A stretch of DNA of 64,000 nt from Astrocystis sublimbata (lineage: Eukaryota > Ascomycota > Sordariomycetes > Xylariales > Xylariaceae). The stretch is taken from assembly GCA_022453515.1 (NCBI GenBank), contig JAJNNY010000027.1, positions 372,001 through 436,000 of the forward strand, read 5' to 3'. The position numbers and the translations under genes are program-made. Under the pieces are notes generated by a model. The model had not been told where the DNA came from and did not search any database. It worked only from the letters and a program-made list of their open reading frames with translations. Below, in pieces: positions 23,616 through 35,400 of this stretch (positions are counted from its first letter, which is position 1; the number at the start of each line of letters is the position of its first letter).

Positions 23616-23620
23616 TCAGT

Positions 23621-23692
23621 TGCTGACGGCATGAATCGAACATGCGTTTGCTCGGCCACAACGAGCTGTACTAACCACTATACGACGCCAGC
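23621..23692 (-). tRNA. tRNA-His (GTG)
   Basis: A 72-nt cloverleaf with acceptor GCTGGCG/CGTCAGC (one G-T pair), anticodon stem GCTCG/CGAGC, loop TTGTGGC with anticodon GTG, and T loop TTCGATT. Only five bases separate its 3' end from the tRNA-Glu gene. No T run lies between them. Confidence 0.92.
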
Positions 23693-23707
23693 TTGGTAAA
23701 GGAAACA

Positions 23708-23778
23708 TGCATCAGCCGTGAATCGAACACGGGGCCCATCGATGGCAACGATGGATTTTACCACTAAACCACTGATGC
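23708..23778 (-). tRNA. tRNA-Gly (GCC)
   Basis: A 71-nt cloverleaf with acceptor GCATCAG/CTGATGC and discriminator A, D arm GGTTTAGTGGTAAAA, anticodon loop TTGCCAT with anticodon GCC, and T arm CCGTGTTCGATTCACGG. It lies 15 bases upstream of tRNA-His on the same strand. Confidence 0.93.
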
Positions 23779-24890
23779 TGTTGGTGGAAAATTCGCTTGC
23801 AAAGTCGGCTCATGTACCTAGCCTGGCATGTGCAACTTGTGTGCGGCAATGCCGCTAGCATCTATCGTGTTAATGCCGGGTTGCTGTAGCATATATTGTT
23901 AAATATGGCCGTGGCGACTACTCTCTGCTCTGAGTCTTCGTCTATTGCTCAAACCTTAAGATTTGATTGACGTCGCTCAATGCGCATATTGATTCTTTGG
24001 TTCAGTCATCATCATCACAATTGGACTTTATTCAATAACAACTCGAGTTGACGATTTGGCTATGCGATTTACGAAACTTTTGTAGCAAAACTATACTGGC
24101 AAGCAAGTATGAGGTCTAGCAAGCCATGCTCGTTGACATCATAAGATCAACATAGCCAACTCCTTCGATATGCGACTTCTGGCCGTGCGCTCCCACAATA
24201 AGACAACATAGCGGCCTCAACTGGGCGATGCAATCAATGGGGGCAGAAAACCTCGAAGTTTCCTCAGGATGCGCCTGGCGGGAGAGTCATTTTGTTAGAT
24301 GACAGACGGACAGCATGCTGTCCCAGGGACACACACTCTTGCTTGCAACAGTTGCATTTGCTGCTCAAAGGATCATGGTCATTCAAGAACAGGACCAGGA
24401 ACCTTTGACACAAGAGAGCAGCTCAGACTCAGCCAGCCCATAGGATCCATCCGACTAGAGAGCCTTGGACAAGCTAGTAGAAACTATTGACCTTGACAAG
24501 GACTCGACAAGGTAAAGTCACTTGGACAGCTGACCATAAGCAGACTGACGTGAGTGCGATAGCAACAGGTCAACGATACGGGAGGATCAGCTTTGTGGGC
24601 CGAAGAGATGGGATTTCTCTCTGCTTATCCTTGCCCGGGCACGATCTCTTGATGCTGATGAAGATGTGGCTTGCCATCAACGGAGCTGTCGGAATCATGA
24701 ATTCCATATGGCAAGAGATTCTCACCGATGCCTTTTCTTTAATTCGCTGACGACTTCGCTTTTCGTAATCAACGAAATATTAAAATCGCCATTAATTTCA
24801 CTCAATTCAGCTCACCAAGTATTTCACTCAGTGGCCTTATAAGGCATCGCTATCTGGACCTGACATCAATCCACCATCCGATTCCGCGTC
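23779..24890. other. Intergenic region upstream of the tannase pseudogene
   Basis: No coding sequence was recognised. The 3' part should contain the former promoter of the esterase gene, with a TATA-like palindrome at 24835-24844. Confidence 0.5.
24835..24844 (+). promoter_or_regulatory. Possible TATA element of the esterase gene
   Basis: CCTTATAAGG lies about 47 bases before the ATG at 24891. It is the best TATA-like match near the start, but the assignment rests on sequence alone. Confidence 0.3.
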
Positions 24891-26612
24891 ATGGAAAGGC
24901 GATGGCTCAGCGTCGGACTTGGCGTGCTGCTGTATTTCGGTACGGCGTGTGCCTCCAGTCTTTCATGTGACGTTGCTAGTTTTGAGGCAATATTGAATTC
25001 CTTGAACAGCACGGCAACTGTTGTCTACGCGGCGCGGATTGCAGACGGCGGAAATTCATTCGACCCGAGCCCGGAATATCCTATTAATGCCACCAACTTG
25101 CCTGCGTTATGCGCTGTCAAGCTCAATGTCAAGTCGTCCGACGAGACCTCGTTCAGTGTGGGAATCTTTCTTCCGAGCAAATGCCATTGGAACCATCGGC
25201 TGATGACCACCGGCTGATGACCACCGGCAATGGCGGGTTTGGGGGAGGTATCAACGTACGTATTGCCTAGTCCAATACCCATATATTTAATTGACCAGTG
25301 ACAGTATCCGGATATGGGCGAATACACTCACTACGGATTTGCAGCCGTGTCGACTGACACGGGTCATCTTTCAGATATTCAGGATAGTTCATGGGCATTG
25401 AACAACCCTGAAAGTATCGTCGATTGGAGTTGTCACGCTCTTCATGGCTCGGTTGACTTGGCAAAGCAAATTGTGTCGTCTTATTACAGCGAGCACGACA
25501 CCACTCCAGTCTTGATCAAGAACTCGTATTACACCGGATGTGCTACAGGTGGTCGCCAGGGTCTGCGGGCGGTGCAGCTGTATCCCGACGATTTCGATGG
25601 TGTCCTGATCGGCGATGCCGCTTGGGAGACGACTCACCTCCAGTCGTGGTCAACTTGGATACCACTTCAAAATTACCCACCGGGATCCCCCCACTACATC
25701 TCCCCGGCTCTCTTCGGCTCGCTCACCACTCACATTACAAAGATCTGTGATGCCCAAGATGGTGTCACAGATACGATCATTCAAGACCCTGCTGGTTGTA
25801 GGATAGACTACGCGACTCTCCTCTGTTTGTCGTCGTCCGCGAACCATGATGCCTGTGTGACAGACTCTCAACTCGTTACTTTGAAGAAGATGTTTTCACC
25901 TTATACGATCAACGACACAATTGCTTTTCAGGGGCTACCGAATGGAGCCGACCCCTCACTCCTTGCGTCCGAGGCCAATGCCATAGGATATGGGTATTTC
26001 CAAGACTTTGTGTATAACGACACTTCTTATAATTTCACATCCTACACAGACGATGACTTTTCCTACACGGTTCAGGTTAATCCAGGCCGTGCGACAGCCA
26101 ACGACTTCGATATCTCAGCGTTCGAGAGAAGAGGGGGCAGGGTCTTGATGTACCATGGCTATGCTGACCCCTTGATTCCAGCTGGATCGAGCATTGACTA
26201 CCTGAACAACACACTAGAGGCTATGAAACTGGATCATACTCAGCTATCCTCTTTCCTTAGATTGTTCCTCATCCCGGGCATGAACCATTGCGTGTCTAGT
26301 GCACCGGCGCAGCCCGACACCCCTTGGCACATAGCAGCCGCTTCGCAGATCGCAGGGATAGCTGGTAGGCTGAACGGTGTGAGAAATGTTACGCATTCTG
26401 TCCCTGGATACATGGATCCCAAACATGACTCTGTCCTGGCATTGATGCAGTGGGTGGAAGAAGGTGCGCCACCAGAGGAGCTCATCGCCACGAAGTTCAT
26501 GAACGAGACTGCGCCAGTTATCGAAAGCCAAAGAACGCTATGTCCGTGGCCAAAAGTGGCGAGGTATGAGCAGGGTGATCGAAACAAAGCCGAGAACTGG
26601 TTTTGCGATTGA
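24891..26612 (+). pseudogene. Tannase/feruloyl esterase family, secreted; frameshifted and nucleophile lost
   Basis: The family hydrolyses esters of gallic or hydroxycinnamic acids in plant matter. The N terminus is a clear signal peptide (MERRWLSVGLGVLLYFGTACA). Exon 1 is 24891-25255 and exon 2 is 25305-26612, with a 49-bp intron. A 14-bp tandem duplication at 25197-25224 shifts the frame to TGA at 25215-25217. Removing one copy makes exon 1 exactly 351 bases and restores the family stretch ending NGGFGGGIN across a phase-0 intron. Exon 2 is intact and conserved: the Asp region reads HGYADPLIP and the His region GMNHC. The nucleophile motif, normally GCSxGGRQ, reads GCATGGRQG, so the Ser is Ala (codon 25542-25544). 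Many N-glycosylation sites occur. Two independent lesions make a pseudogene likely; a recent duplication or assembly error is the alternative for the frameshift only. Confidence 0.88.
25197..25224 (+). repeat. 14-bp tandem duplication that breaks the esterase gene
   Basis: CGGCTGATGACCAC occurs twice head to tail (25197-25210 and 25211-25224). The second copy adds 14 bases to exon 1 and creates the premature TGA. Confidence 0.95.
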
Positions 26613-29121
26613 GATTGCCGGTCGTAGTAATGCTATCTCAATACCACCTGTTTTGATTTATAAGTGTTTTACAACGCATACACGCTGCTCTCTGGCCGCT
26701 ATAGCGGAAAGATGTAGCCGCATCACCTGGCCTCAAGAGGCATACTCTTGCTTCCAAGACTGAGTCGTACCGTGCGCACGGCCAATCGCTTCGTACCATG
26801 TCAGTTCGTTCAGCAAGTGAATGATTAATCTAGTACCATTCCAACAGCTGGGGTGCCAAGACGGGACGGCCCGGATCGGAATATGCCAAGCAGGCAGGCA
26901 GTGTGAAAAGTAAATGACTCCCTAATACAATTCTAGGTAGATAACTATCAACTCATGAATCGTGATGAATGTGCATTTAATCGATGCATAAGTCCTTCTT
27001 TAAGCTGGCAATAAACAGTTCATAAATAGCCCATAAATAGCTATAATGTGTGGTTGTACCTAGTCCTGCTTTGATTTGGGTCAACTTTATAGAGCTTAAA
27101 CATAGTTAGCCTATAAGGTTCATTTTATTTTTGCACTTCGGGGTAAACATGTACCCCTTGCGCTACAAGGATACCTATATAAGGTTGAAAAATATTCCTA
27201 TTTCTATACATATTATGCGTCTTATTATCTACTAAGTTGTAAATCCTGATATGCCTGGTTTCTAGATACCGGCTACTTGGCCTCCTTAGAGCTAACTACT
27301 CAAGTAGCTTGCGCTGACAGTTCTAGAACCGGTGGTGGTTGAAGTCATTGATATGAAACTGGTGACCTCGGGAATCATACATGGAGTTCGGACCATATTC
27401 GCCAAGGGATCTGTTTTGACCATCCGGAGCTCCTTCTGGGGGGCATTAACGACGACGAGTGGAGGGGAGACTCCAACTCGAGTGCTCGATCATGTGCATT
27501 TAATGATGCTTCGGTTGCTGCTCAGCATTAGATAAACGCTTTCTCCTATTTCCGTGGAGGTCTCTATCTCAACTTTGGTCTTTTCCCACCAAACTGCTTG
27601 ATTTTGCAACCAGGGGAGAGATGGTTAAAGTAAGGCTAGTAAAATTAAGCAAATACCTACTCCCAAGCGAGCCTACTTGCATAGCCTGTCAATTCGGCTA
27701 TGTGTCTTTCGGGTAACATATGTTGAAGGACTTCAAGCGTGCAGCATGCAGCTCTCGAGACTAACATGTTCTTAACACGGCTTGGAAATTCGAATTTTAT
27801 ACAGGGTAAGGGTTTCGAATAAACTAATTTCGTATATGATGTATGCATATACAACATATGCTGTTCCAAATTTACATGCCCGTGAACCACGCACGAACTA
27901 CTAGACACGTGAGCACGCGATGAACTTGAGTTGATGGCTACGTCACATTATGCAGGTTTCCAAACAGCTGCCTTGCCAAGAAACGCGATCCACATCAGAG
28001 TTGCGCATGGTAAGGGACACCTCTGGCAAATTCCTCACTGTTCGGATATCGAGTTCTAAGCTGTATACAGTTGAAGAGGGGCTCTTCAAGGTGACATAGA
28101 GGGTACCTGATGGTCTAATGCTATATATGCTTTGCGTGTTATAGATGAAACTTGACTAGGTCGATAGATATAGTAGATGGATGTGTTGTTCGGTGGTGGC
28201 GCATGAACAGCTATATTCGACGGGCAGCCTGAAACAGAGACTGGACAGATGGATGAACTGTTCGTGGTTGAAACTGCCACGCATGCAGCGCCATTGTTTG
28301 GAGGCGTTGGTTGGCAATCCGTCTCGTATACCTAGGTGCAAGAAGGGAATATACATAGTAGAGACTCGGAGGTACCTAGGTACTTGCTGGACTCCACCAA
28401 CGCCATCACTGTGGGTCGGCTGCGGCTAGTCGGCACCGTCAGAAATGGGGCTATCCCTGTAGGACATCTAGCTCTTGCAGGCCCGAACATTGAGGCTAGT
28501 CTCTGAATGGCCGCTTAGCACGCGTGAACCACTGAAAAATGACGCGACAGGACCCGTTTTTAAGTTAATCCTAGTCACATCCCGGTCGCCATCAGGTACC
28601 AACCGTCAATTGTTTCTGGGTTGTCAATATTGTTTGTTTCTCCTTTTCTCAAAGCTGGCGCTTGAGACCCACGGGCCAGGTTCTGTCATACCTAGGCAGC
28701 AGGCGAGCAGGCACGCTGGCTCGGCAGGCAACCACATCAAGATTTCTTTAGCACCATTCAAGGTTCACCTAAGGCCCCCCCCCCCCCTCGGTCCAATCGG
28801 GCTATGGCGCAATGCCCAGGTACCTACTTCATGTAGCTATACCTACCTATCCAGCCCACCTGCGCCGTGCCGTATGCCGTCGCCGGCTCCCCACCCCAAT
28901 TTTAGTATACGAACACACTATCTTCTGAACCATCGCCAGTTCACCACATCACCCCATCACCCTCGACCCTATCACCTCCCCGACGCTCCTTTGTGATCCT
29001 CTCTGGTCTGTGACTCTCCGATCTGGGATTGGAACCATGTTGGCCAGCACGTAGCTTGCCCTACCTCTTCTTCCCGCTGTCCTTCCGCTAGCTATCCCTA
29101 TCCCGAGGCCGCAACATCCCG
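26613..29121. other. Long intergenic region, no gene recognised
   Basis: AT-rich sequence with scattered stops up to about 28400, then a C-rich leader before the next gene, including a run of ten C at about 28777-28788. CCTAGGTACC-type motifs occur near 28328-28385. Short ORFs here lack any family signature. Confidence 0.55.
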
Positions 29122-30792
29122 ATGCCCATCTCCATCGTCGGCGCTCCCCGTGGGCTGCGCTTCCTGCTGCCGCTGGGCTTCTTCACCCTCGTGCTCCTCT
29201 ACGCCGGTCTCATCCACAAGACCGGCCAGACCAACGACTTTCTGAAGACCATCCAGAACATCCACGGCGGCGACCGCGACCAAGCAGAAGCCGACAAGAC
29301 TCACGTCCGCCCGGCCAACACCCACGCTCCTCCCAAGTACAAGCCAACAACAACCCTGGCTGTACCCTCCGTCACCGACCCTTTCCCCCTGCTGGCTTCG
29401 TCAACCGCCACGCCGCCGCCTATTCCACAATACAATGTTCCGAAGCCGGGGCTCCATCGCGACTATGGCCTCTCCTACGTCCCGCCTCTCTTTATCGGCT
29501 TCACCCGTCAATGGCCCATGCTCCTGCAGTGTGTCGTGAGCTATCTCGCCGCTGGCTGGCCCCCCGAGTCCATCTATGTCGTCGAGAATACGGGCGTACA
29601 AAACTCAAACGCCAACGGGAAACTGACCCTTCAGAACCCTTTCTACCTCAACCATACCACTCTCACACGCCTCGGCGTCAATGTCCTGCAGACCCCTGTG
29701 CTCTTGACCTTCTCGCAAATGCAAAACTTCTTCATTTCCGAGGCCACCTCCCGCCAATGGCCTTATTATTTCTACTCGCACCAAGACGTCATCGTCATGT
29801 CGTTCGAGGACGGTCCCGACGCGATAAAGCGCCCCGGCGATCGAGATTGGTTCTTTTATGACGACGAGGAGAAAGCGGATATTCTGCGCCCCGCAGCCGC
29901 GGGACAAAAGGGATATAGGACTATCTACGAGAATTGTCTACGGGAGCTAAATCACACCCTGGACCATGAAGAGCGGTGGGCATTCCGTTGGTTCCAATAC
30001 GATCACCTCACTTTGGTAAATCGCGCCGCACTTGACGCTGTTGGTGGTTGGGACAGTCTCATGCCATATTACGGAAGCGATTGCGACATGAACGCGAGAT
30101 TGGAAATGGATGGATGGACGATGCGGCACCGTCGTGTTGGCATCATCAACGATGTCTCGGTCGTCTTGGAGGACCTGGCAGCGTTATACCGTGATCCAAA
30201 CGTTGTGCCTACGTTCGCAGATCCCAATCCGATACCTAAGGAGGAGTTGGATAAGTTACAGCCGCCTCAGGACGAACAGGTCGACGAAGATGGACAGGTC
30301 AACGAGGACGAATCAAATGAGACCGACGAAGTTGCGGATGACGAATCCGAACCTACAGAGCAAGTTTCGGATAAGACCGCAGAGAAACCCGCCAAGAGAC
30401 CTGCAGAAAAGGCTGGAGAACAGCCCACGGAAAAGAAGCACACGAAAAAAGTGAAGAGAGCCGCTGCTGGGTCGAAAAACTCGCAGGCGATGGATTATTT
30501 CCGTACTCTACTCAGGGTTGTCGACGATATGGGTCAATACAAATACCGCAGCGATAACACAGCACGCAATTCTTGGCAAGGCAGCCAACACGGCGGCTTT
30601 GGGGAGCCATACTACTACAACGCAGATGGATTCGGAAAATCTTTCTGGATATTAGCCGAAGCCGGCCGCGAGGTGTTCCGTCAGAAATGGGGCCACCGCG
30701 ACTGCGACCTCGTGAAAGAAACTGCTCTACAGCTCGATGACCAGTGGCGCGTCGAGAAGGACTGGGAGGACCCTCCTCCATCCGACTCATAG
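29122..30792 (+). CDS. Type II membrane glycosyltransferase-like protein
   Basis: Single-exon gene of 556 residues. A short cytosolic N terminus is followed by one membrane anchor at about residues 13-31 (FLLPLGFFTLVLLYAGLI), then a Pro/Thr-rich stem, as in Golgi type II enzymes. The lumenal domain opens with PPLFIGFTRQWPMLLQCVVSYL and IYVVENTG, typical of a GT-A/GT2-like nucleotide-sugar fold. SHQDVIVMSFEDGPD and YGSDCDMNARLEMDGW contain acidic clusters that could bind metal. An acidic/Lys-rich low-complexity segment (about residues 370-450) splits the C-terminal part. I recognise the architecture, not the substrate. A Golgi role in cell-wall or protein glycosylation is inference. The start ATG gives the anchor directly and no upstream ATG is in frame. 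Confidence 0.8.
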   Translation: MPISIVGAPRGLRFLLPLGFFTLVLLYAGLIHKTGQTNDFLKTIQNIHGGDRDQAEADKTHVRPANTHAPPKYKPTTTLAVPSVTDPFPLLASSTATPPPIPQYNVPKPGLHRDYGLSYVPPLFIGFTRQWPMLLQCVVSYLAAGWPPESIYVVENTGVQNSNANGKLTLQNPFYLNHTTLTRLGVNVLQTPVLLTFSQMQNFFISEATSRQWPYYFYSHQDVIVMSFEDGPDAIKRPGDRDWFFYDDEEKADILRPAAAGQKGYRTIYENCLRELNHTLDHEERWAFRWFQYDHLTLVNRAALDAVGGWDSLMPYYGSDCDMNARLEMDGWTMRHRRVGIINDVSVVLEDLAALYRDPNVVPTFADPNPIPKEELDKLQPPQDEQVDEDGQVNEDESNETDEVADDESEPTEQVSDKTAEKPAKRPAEKAGEQPTEKKHTKKVKRAAAGSKNSQAMDYFRTLLRVVDDMGQYKYRSDNTARNSWQGSQHGGFGEPYYYNADGFGKSFWILAEAGREVFRQKWGHRDCDLVKETALQLDDQWRVEKDWEDPPPSDS

Positions 30793-32488
30793 GAAACGAC
30801 CGCGATTGGTTTCTGAATATTGATTACGCTCACATTTGGCTTTATATTGGGCGGCGTTGGCATATGATGGAGTAGTCGGTCGATCTGGACCTCATGCTTC
30901 CCATGGAATGGAGTCAGGAGCATGAGTTCATGCCCTATATTGATTTGCTTGGCCATGGCAACCGTGATAGAAGGTGTTTGGAAAAGATTATCGAAGAGGA
31001 GAAGATGATCATTAACAGGATACCCTAAAGAGCAACATGGTGGTGGAAAGCCGGCGTATCTTTGGCAGCGAAAGAGATAGATAGATATTTAGGTAGACAC
31101 GAAGAAGAGAACTAATGTTATCAACTGCCAACCCATATATGGGTAATCATGCTACTTGCTTGTATAACAGGTGGTATCTGACCTCACGACGTTACCCACC
31201 GTCGTGATCCAGTACTGTTACATAAGATTGGCTTATAACCATCCCTTCTATCAGTTGAAAATACACATGCATCCTTTCGGTATCGATTTTCTAACCATTT
31301 TTTTTAATGAGATGGATGGTTTCTAACATAGCCCTAAGGCCTGCAGTGCAAGACCTAGATGAAAGTGTCCTTTACCATAAATGATCAGCTGTGTTAACCT
31401 TCTATCAAATAATGTTTATATGATATAATATATATACTGCTTATTATTTCAAGGGGAGGGCGAGCGTCTCGCGCCAGACGTCTTAATAAGCATTAAAGCA
31501 TTATATACTGTTTGTTGTTTGATTATACATGATCATGTAACGCCTATTGAAAAGCAATTTATAGATTATGATATAGTTCTAATTTTTTTTACATGGCATG
31601 CTTGGTCAGTAGTAAGACCAAGACAATAGTGGAAGCTGTCTCAGACCACACGGTTCTGCGACTATTGACTCAGGGGTAGGTAAATCATATTTAGTAAGCC
31701 GTGTGTACCTCATATAATTGAGATATGGTGTCACATCAACTTTGATTCTAAACTACACATCTTTAACTAGCGGTGCTGTAGGGCAGAGAAGAGATGTGAC
31801 TGCTCAACCAACAGGTCAAGATACAAGGCTGCACAGCACAAAGCTCCAAAGAAACCCAGCTAAGCAGCCGTTAGTATTAGCGAGCATATTGCCCTAGGAG
31901 TAATTGTCTTTAGCATTGCGATCAGGTCCAGAAAACTCGCCTAGGTGACCGGCCGGTTCTGGTACTGTCGGGCCTTTGTCCCGCGCTTACCATGGCCAAA
32001 GATTAAAGGAGGCGGTAGCTATACTAATTGCTGCTTGCGACTCTAAGCTGCTTCTGTCACAATCTTGGATTCCTGTTTTCAGTCAGAAACGCGCTATATT
32101 CACATGGGTGACAAAGAATGCCGTCAACATCTTTGTTGCAGCGCCCATTATTTCATACATTGGTAGAACTGACAATATACTGCTCGTAGCTTCGATCATG
32201 ATATTGTTTCTGATGCGGCCTTTTCTCTTCCTCAAATTACCCTCTTGTGTATCCAAGGTGCCTGAAGGTGTGTCCAGGCTGTCATAAGAGCAACATATTT
32301 AGCACGCACTCAATCTCAATCTGGTATTCTTCCCCCCCCCATCCTCACACTGACCTTCCTGCATATCTTGACTATTCTGGTGGTGCATGTGAACTTATAG
32401 AGCTGGCGAATTGGAACCCATATCCCTCCTTATTTCAGCATCTTGATATACAGACTACAGCCGACACGGCTGCAGCAACAAAAACAAA
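30793..32488. other. AT-rich intergenic region
   Basis: No gene was recognised. Around 31400-31570 the sequence is strongly AT-rich with two similar stretches (ATATATACTGCTTATTATTT near 31429 and TTATATACTGTTTGTTGTTT near 31501) flanking a short GC-rich hairpin-like segment. This may be the remnant of an old mobile element. Confidence 0.45.
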
Positions 32489-35400
32489 ATGGCATCCGAT
32501 CCCCAAACACCGGAAAAGAACGATCTCAAGTTCGTCGAGTATCTCGGCAACGTGGGGATCGTAGAGACAGAGAATCTGCTCAACGACTTTCTCGAGCGCC
32601 ACAGCGAACTATCGGACGGAAAGCCCGTATCACCTAGGGTATTCCGAGAGTTGTTCGATGACCACTTCGAGCCGGTGTACGTCTCGCGCTCGTTCATCAC
32701 AGAGGAGCTGAGCACTGCATGGGGGCTGTACGCAGCCATCGACGAGGAGCAGGACGTCGAGGAGACCAAGGAAGAGCTGCAGTCAATAAGCGACTCGGGC
32801 GCCAATGCGAGACGCAAGTACAACGGCTTGTTCAAGAGGCTGCTCGACATCATCGCTGAAGCCGCTCCCCATGTCAACTGGAGATCCAACAAGACCAAGC
32901 CGCCCAGGCAGGATCTCGCGGAGTGGATAGATAGCAAGCATGCCCATTTCACGAACCTCATCAACGACCCGAACAACAACCTAATGAAGAAAGAGCTGGA
33001 GATCGTCCAAGCCGCCCTGGAACAGGCCAAGGTCGAGCTACCCGTCACGAAGGACGAGGGGGCCATGGCTTACATGGCCACAGCCAGGTCTGCCGCAAAG
33101 CGACAGCAGCTCGACGACGGCGATGGCGCCGGCGACGGACCTCCCACAAAGAAAGTCAAGCAGGAATATCCTGCCGGCACGTGGTGGGGGGCTCACAAGG
33201 AGAAGCTCAGCTGCTCGGACGCCTTTTTCGGCATCATCGACGAATACAAGGCGTATCTTGCCAACCCCGGAGGCGACCTGCCCGGTAGCCAGGCGTACAA
33301 ACTCAAGGTGGCCGACTTCCTCAAGAGAGCGCTCGGCGACGTCGGCATGCGCGATAAGGCGAACGCGATTCTCCTGCGACACAAGTTCAGGTTCCGCGAG
33401 AGTGGCTACGATCACGCCACGACATTTGTGACGCCCGGCGCCCCAGAGGCAAAGATTCGCCTCAGCTCGGGCAAGCCTAAATTCTATGCCTTGAACGACT
33501 TCAAGAAGATTCTCGGCGGCGGCTTCTCTCCGGAGGAGCTATCCCCGGAAGATCTCGTCCCTCCCACGGCGTTGGCGCACCGCATGGTGGCGTTGGCGCA
33601 TTCGCAGGAGAGGAGCGGAGTGGCGTTGCGAGGCGGAGCTTCCGGCAGCGGCAGCGTGCTGGCAGACAAGTACAACTATGCCACAACATACCCCTTCGAC
33701 ATCGATCCGGAGCGGACAGTCCATGCCTGTATGGTCCGGGAAAACATGCCGTTGCGTTTCCGCGAGCCGGAAGAGCTCTGGAAGCAACTGATTGATGATG
33801 CCAGGTTTCCCATATTGACCTTGGAGCAGAGTATTGAAGAGGACCGGCCTCCTATGCAGAACTCGGACTACGTTGAAGGAAAGTCGATCGATCGGTTGCG
33901 AGAAAAGCTCTCCAAGATCATCGTTCCCTCCGAGTGGGATACGCTCCTGCGTGAAGATGACCAGGGCCACATCGATGCTTCGGCTGAGACTTGGGATGTC
34001 ATCGTAGACGACGCGATGGGCAAGGTATATGATTTCGTGTGGGAGAATGAGGACATCAACGCCGATGCGCCAGCCCTGTTACAGGACGGTGGCAAAGACA
34101 AGCCCAAGACTCGGTATGACAGGAAAATGAAAGACAGGCACTTCAGTAAGATTCTGGCGTACGTATTCCGCGCCAGGGTGTACCATTGCTTGCTCTATTG
34201 CCTCAAGTGGCGGCAATATCTGCTTGGCAACATTAAGCTCAGCCCTCTCATCGAGTGCGAGAAGATGCTCTACCAGATATGGGACTGGCACGAGGAACTG
34301 TACATGAACTGGGAGAACAACAAGTGGTTTGAGATCTCTGATCCAAACGCAAGACGTACTTTGGAGTCCCGTTACGAAGCCCGAGATATTCTGCGCCAAG
34401 GCTGGATGAAACATATGGACGCTTGCGACGACGCTCTTAAGAATCTAGCGCGCAATGAATTGTATTATGATGGCCCGTTAGCACTCACCGGCTCAGCCAC
34501 GGCTGTAATCACCAACACAAGGGCCAAGAAACAGCCGGGCGTCTTGATATCGAATACTCGCGGAGTCGGCGGCAAGCCTATCGAGCCCTTCAATGAAGTG
34601 GACGAGATAAATTCAAAAACACGCGAAGTGTGGGCAGCTATAGACAAAGAAATTGAGGAGAACGATGCGAAAGAAGCTGCTGAAAAAGCCGAGCAAATCC
34701 GGCTTGGAACGTATGTGTCGCCGCCGCGTATGAAAACCCCCGAACCCTGGGTCCCAACTTGGCCAGGCCAGCAGCGGAGGAGGCTTGAATCGCCACCACT
34801 AGCATCACCTAGAACGCTGCAAAGTCTGGGATACACCAAATATCACGAACCCGGACGGGTTCCGGAAGACAACCCGCCGCCGTTTCGTGACTCTGACCTT
34901 GACGATACCGATGACGATAACGATGATGAGGATGATGATGATGATGATGCGGGAATAGATCCCTGGACAAACCCGACAGGCACAGTCACGGGCCCTCAGG
35001 GTGGTAAAACGCAGAAGGCCGTCGTCAAAGATACCAGCGCCGCCCTCGAGTACTTGCAAAAGGTGCGCGAGGCGTACAGCAAGAACCTGGACGACACCAT
35101 CGAGAAGAACCACCGCCTGGATCCCCTGGACCCCGGAAACCGTGGCCCCATACACGCCAACAACATCGACATCATGGCCAAGAACCAGATCATCTGGTCC
35201 CTAGACACGGAGCTCCACAACCTCAGTCGCGATATCGATCCCCTGAACGACGGGAACCACGGCAGAGGTGCGACGCAGAAGTGGCCGATGCCGGATCCGG
35301 ACGACTTCTTGAAGAACACCACGCCGATTCCTCCGCAGCCGAAAGTGCCGCTCGGCATCAACAGCCTGAGTCGGGGCCCATTGCTTGGCGAACATACCCT

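Noticed and set aside
23507..23778. A mitochondrial tRNA cluster inserted in the nucleus.
   Set aside because: The Gly anticodon GCC, the tRNA-Glu intron and the normal nuclear A/B boxes argue for true nuclear genes.
28475..28996. A 173-codon frame upstream of the glycosyltransferase-like gene.
   Set aside because: Pro/Arg-rich low-complexity sequence within the likely leader; no domain or good start context.
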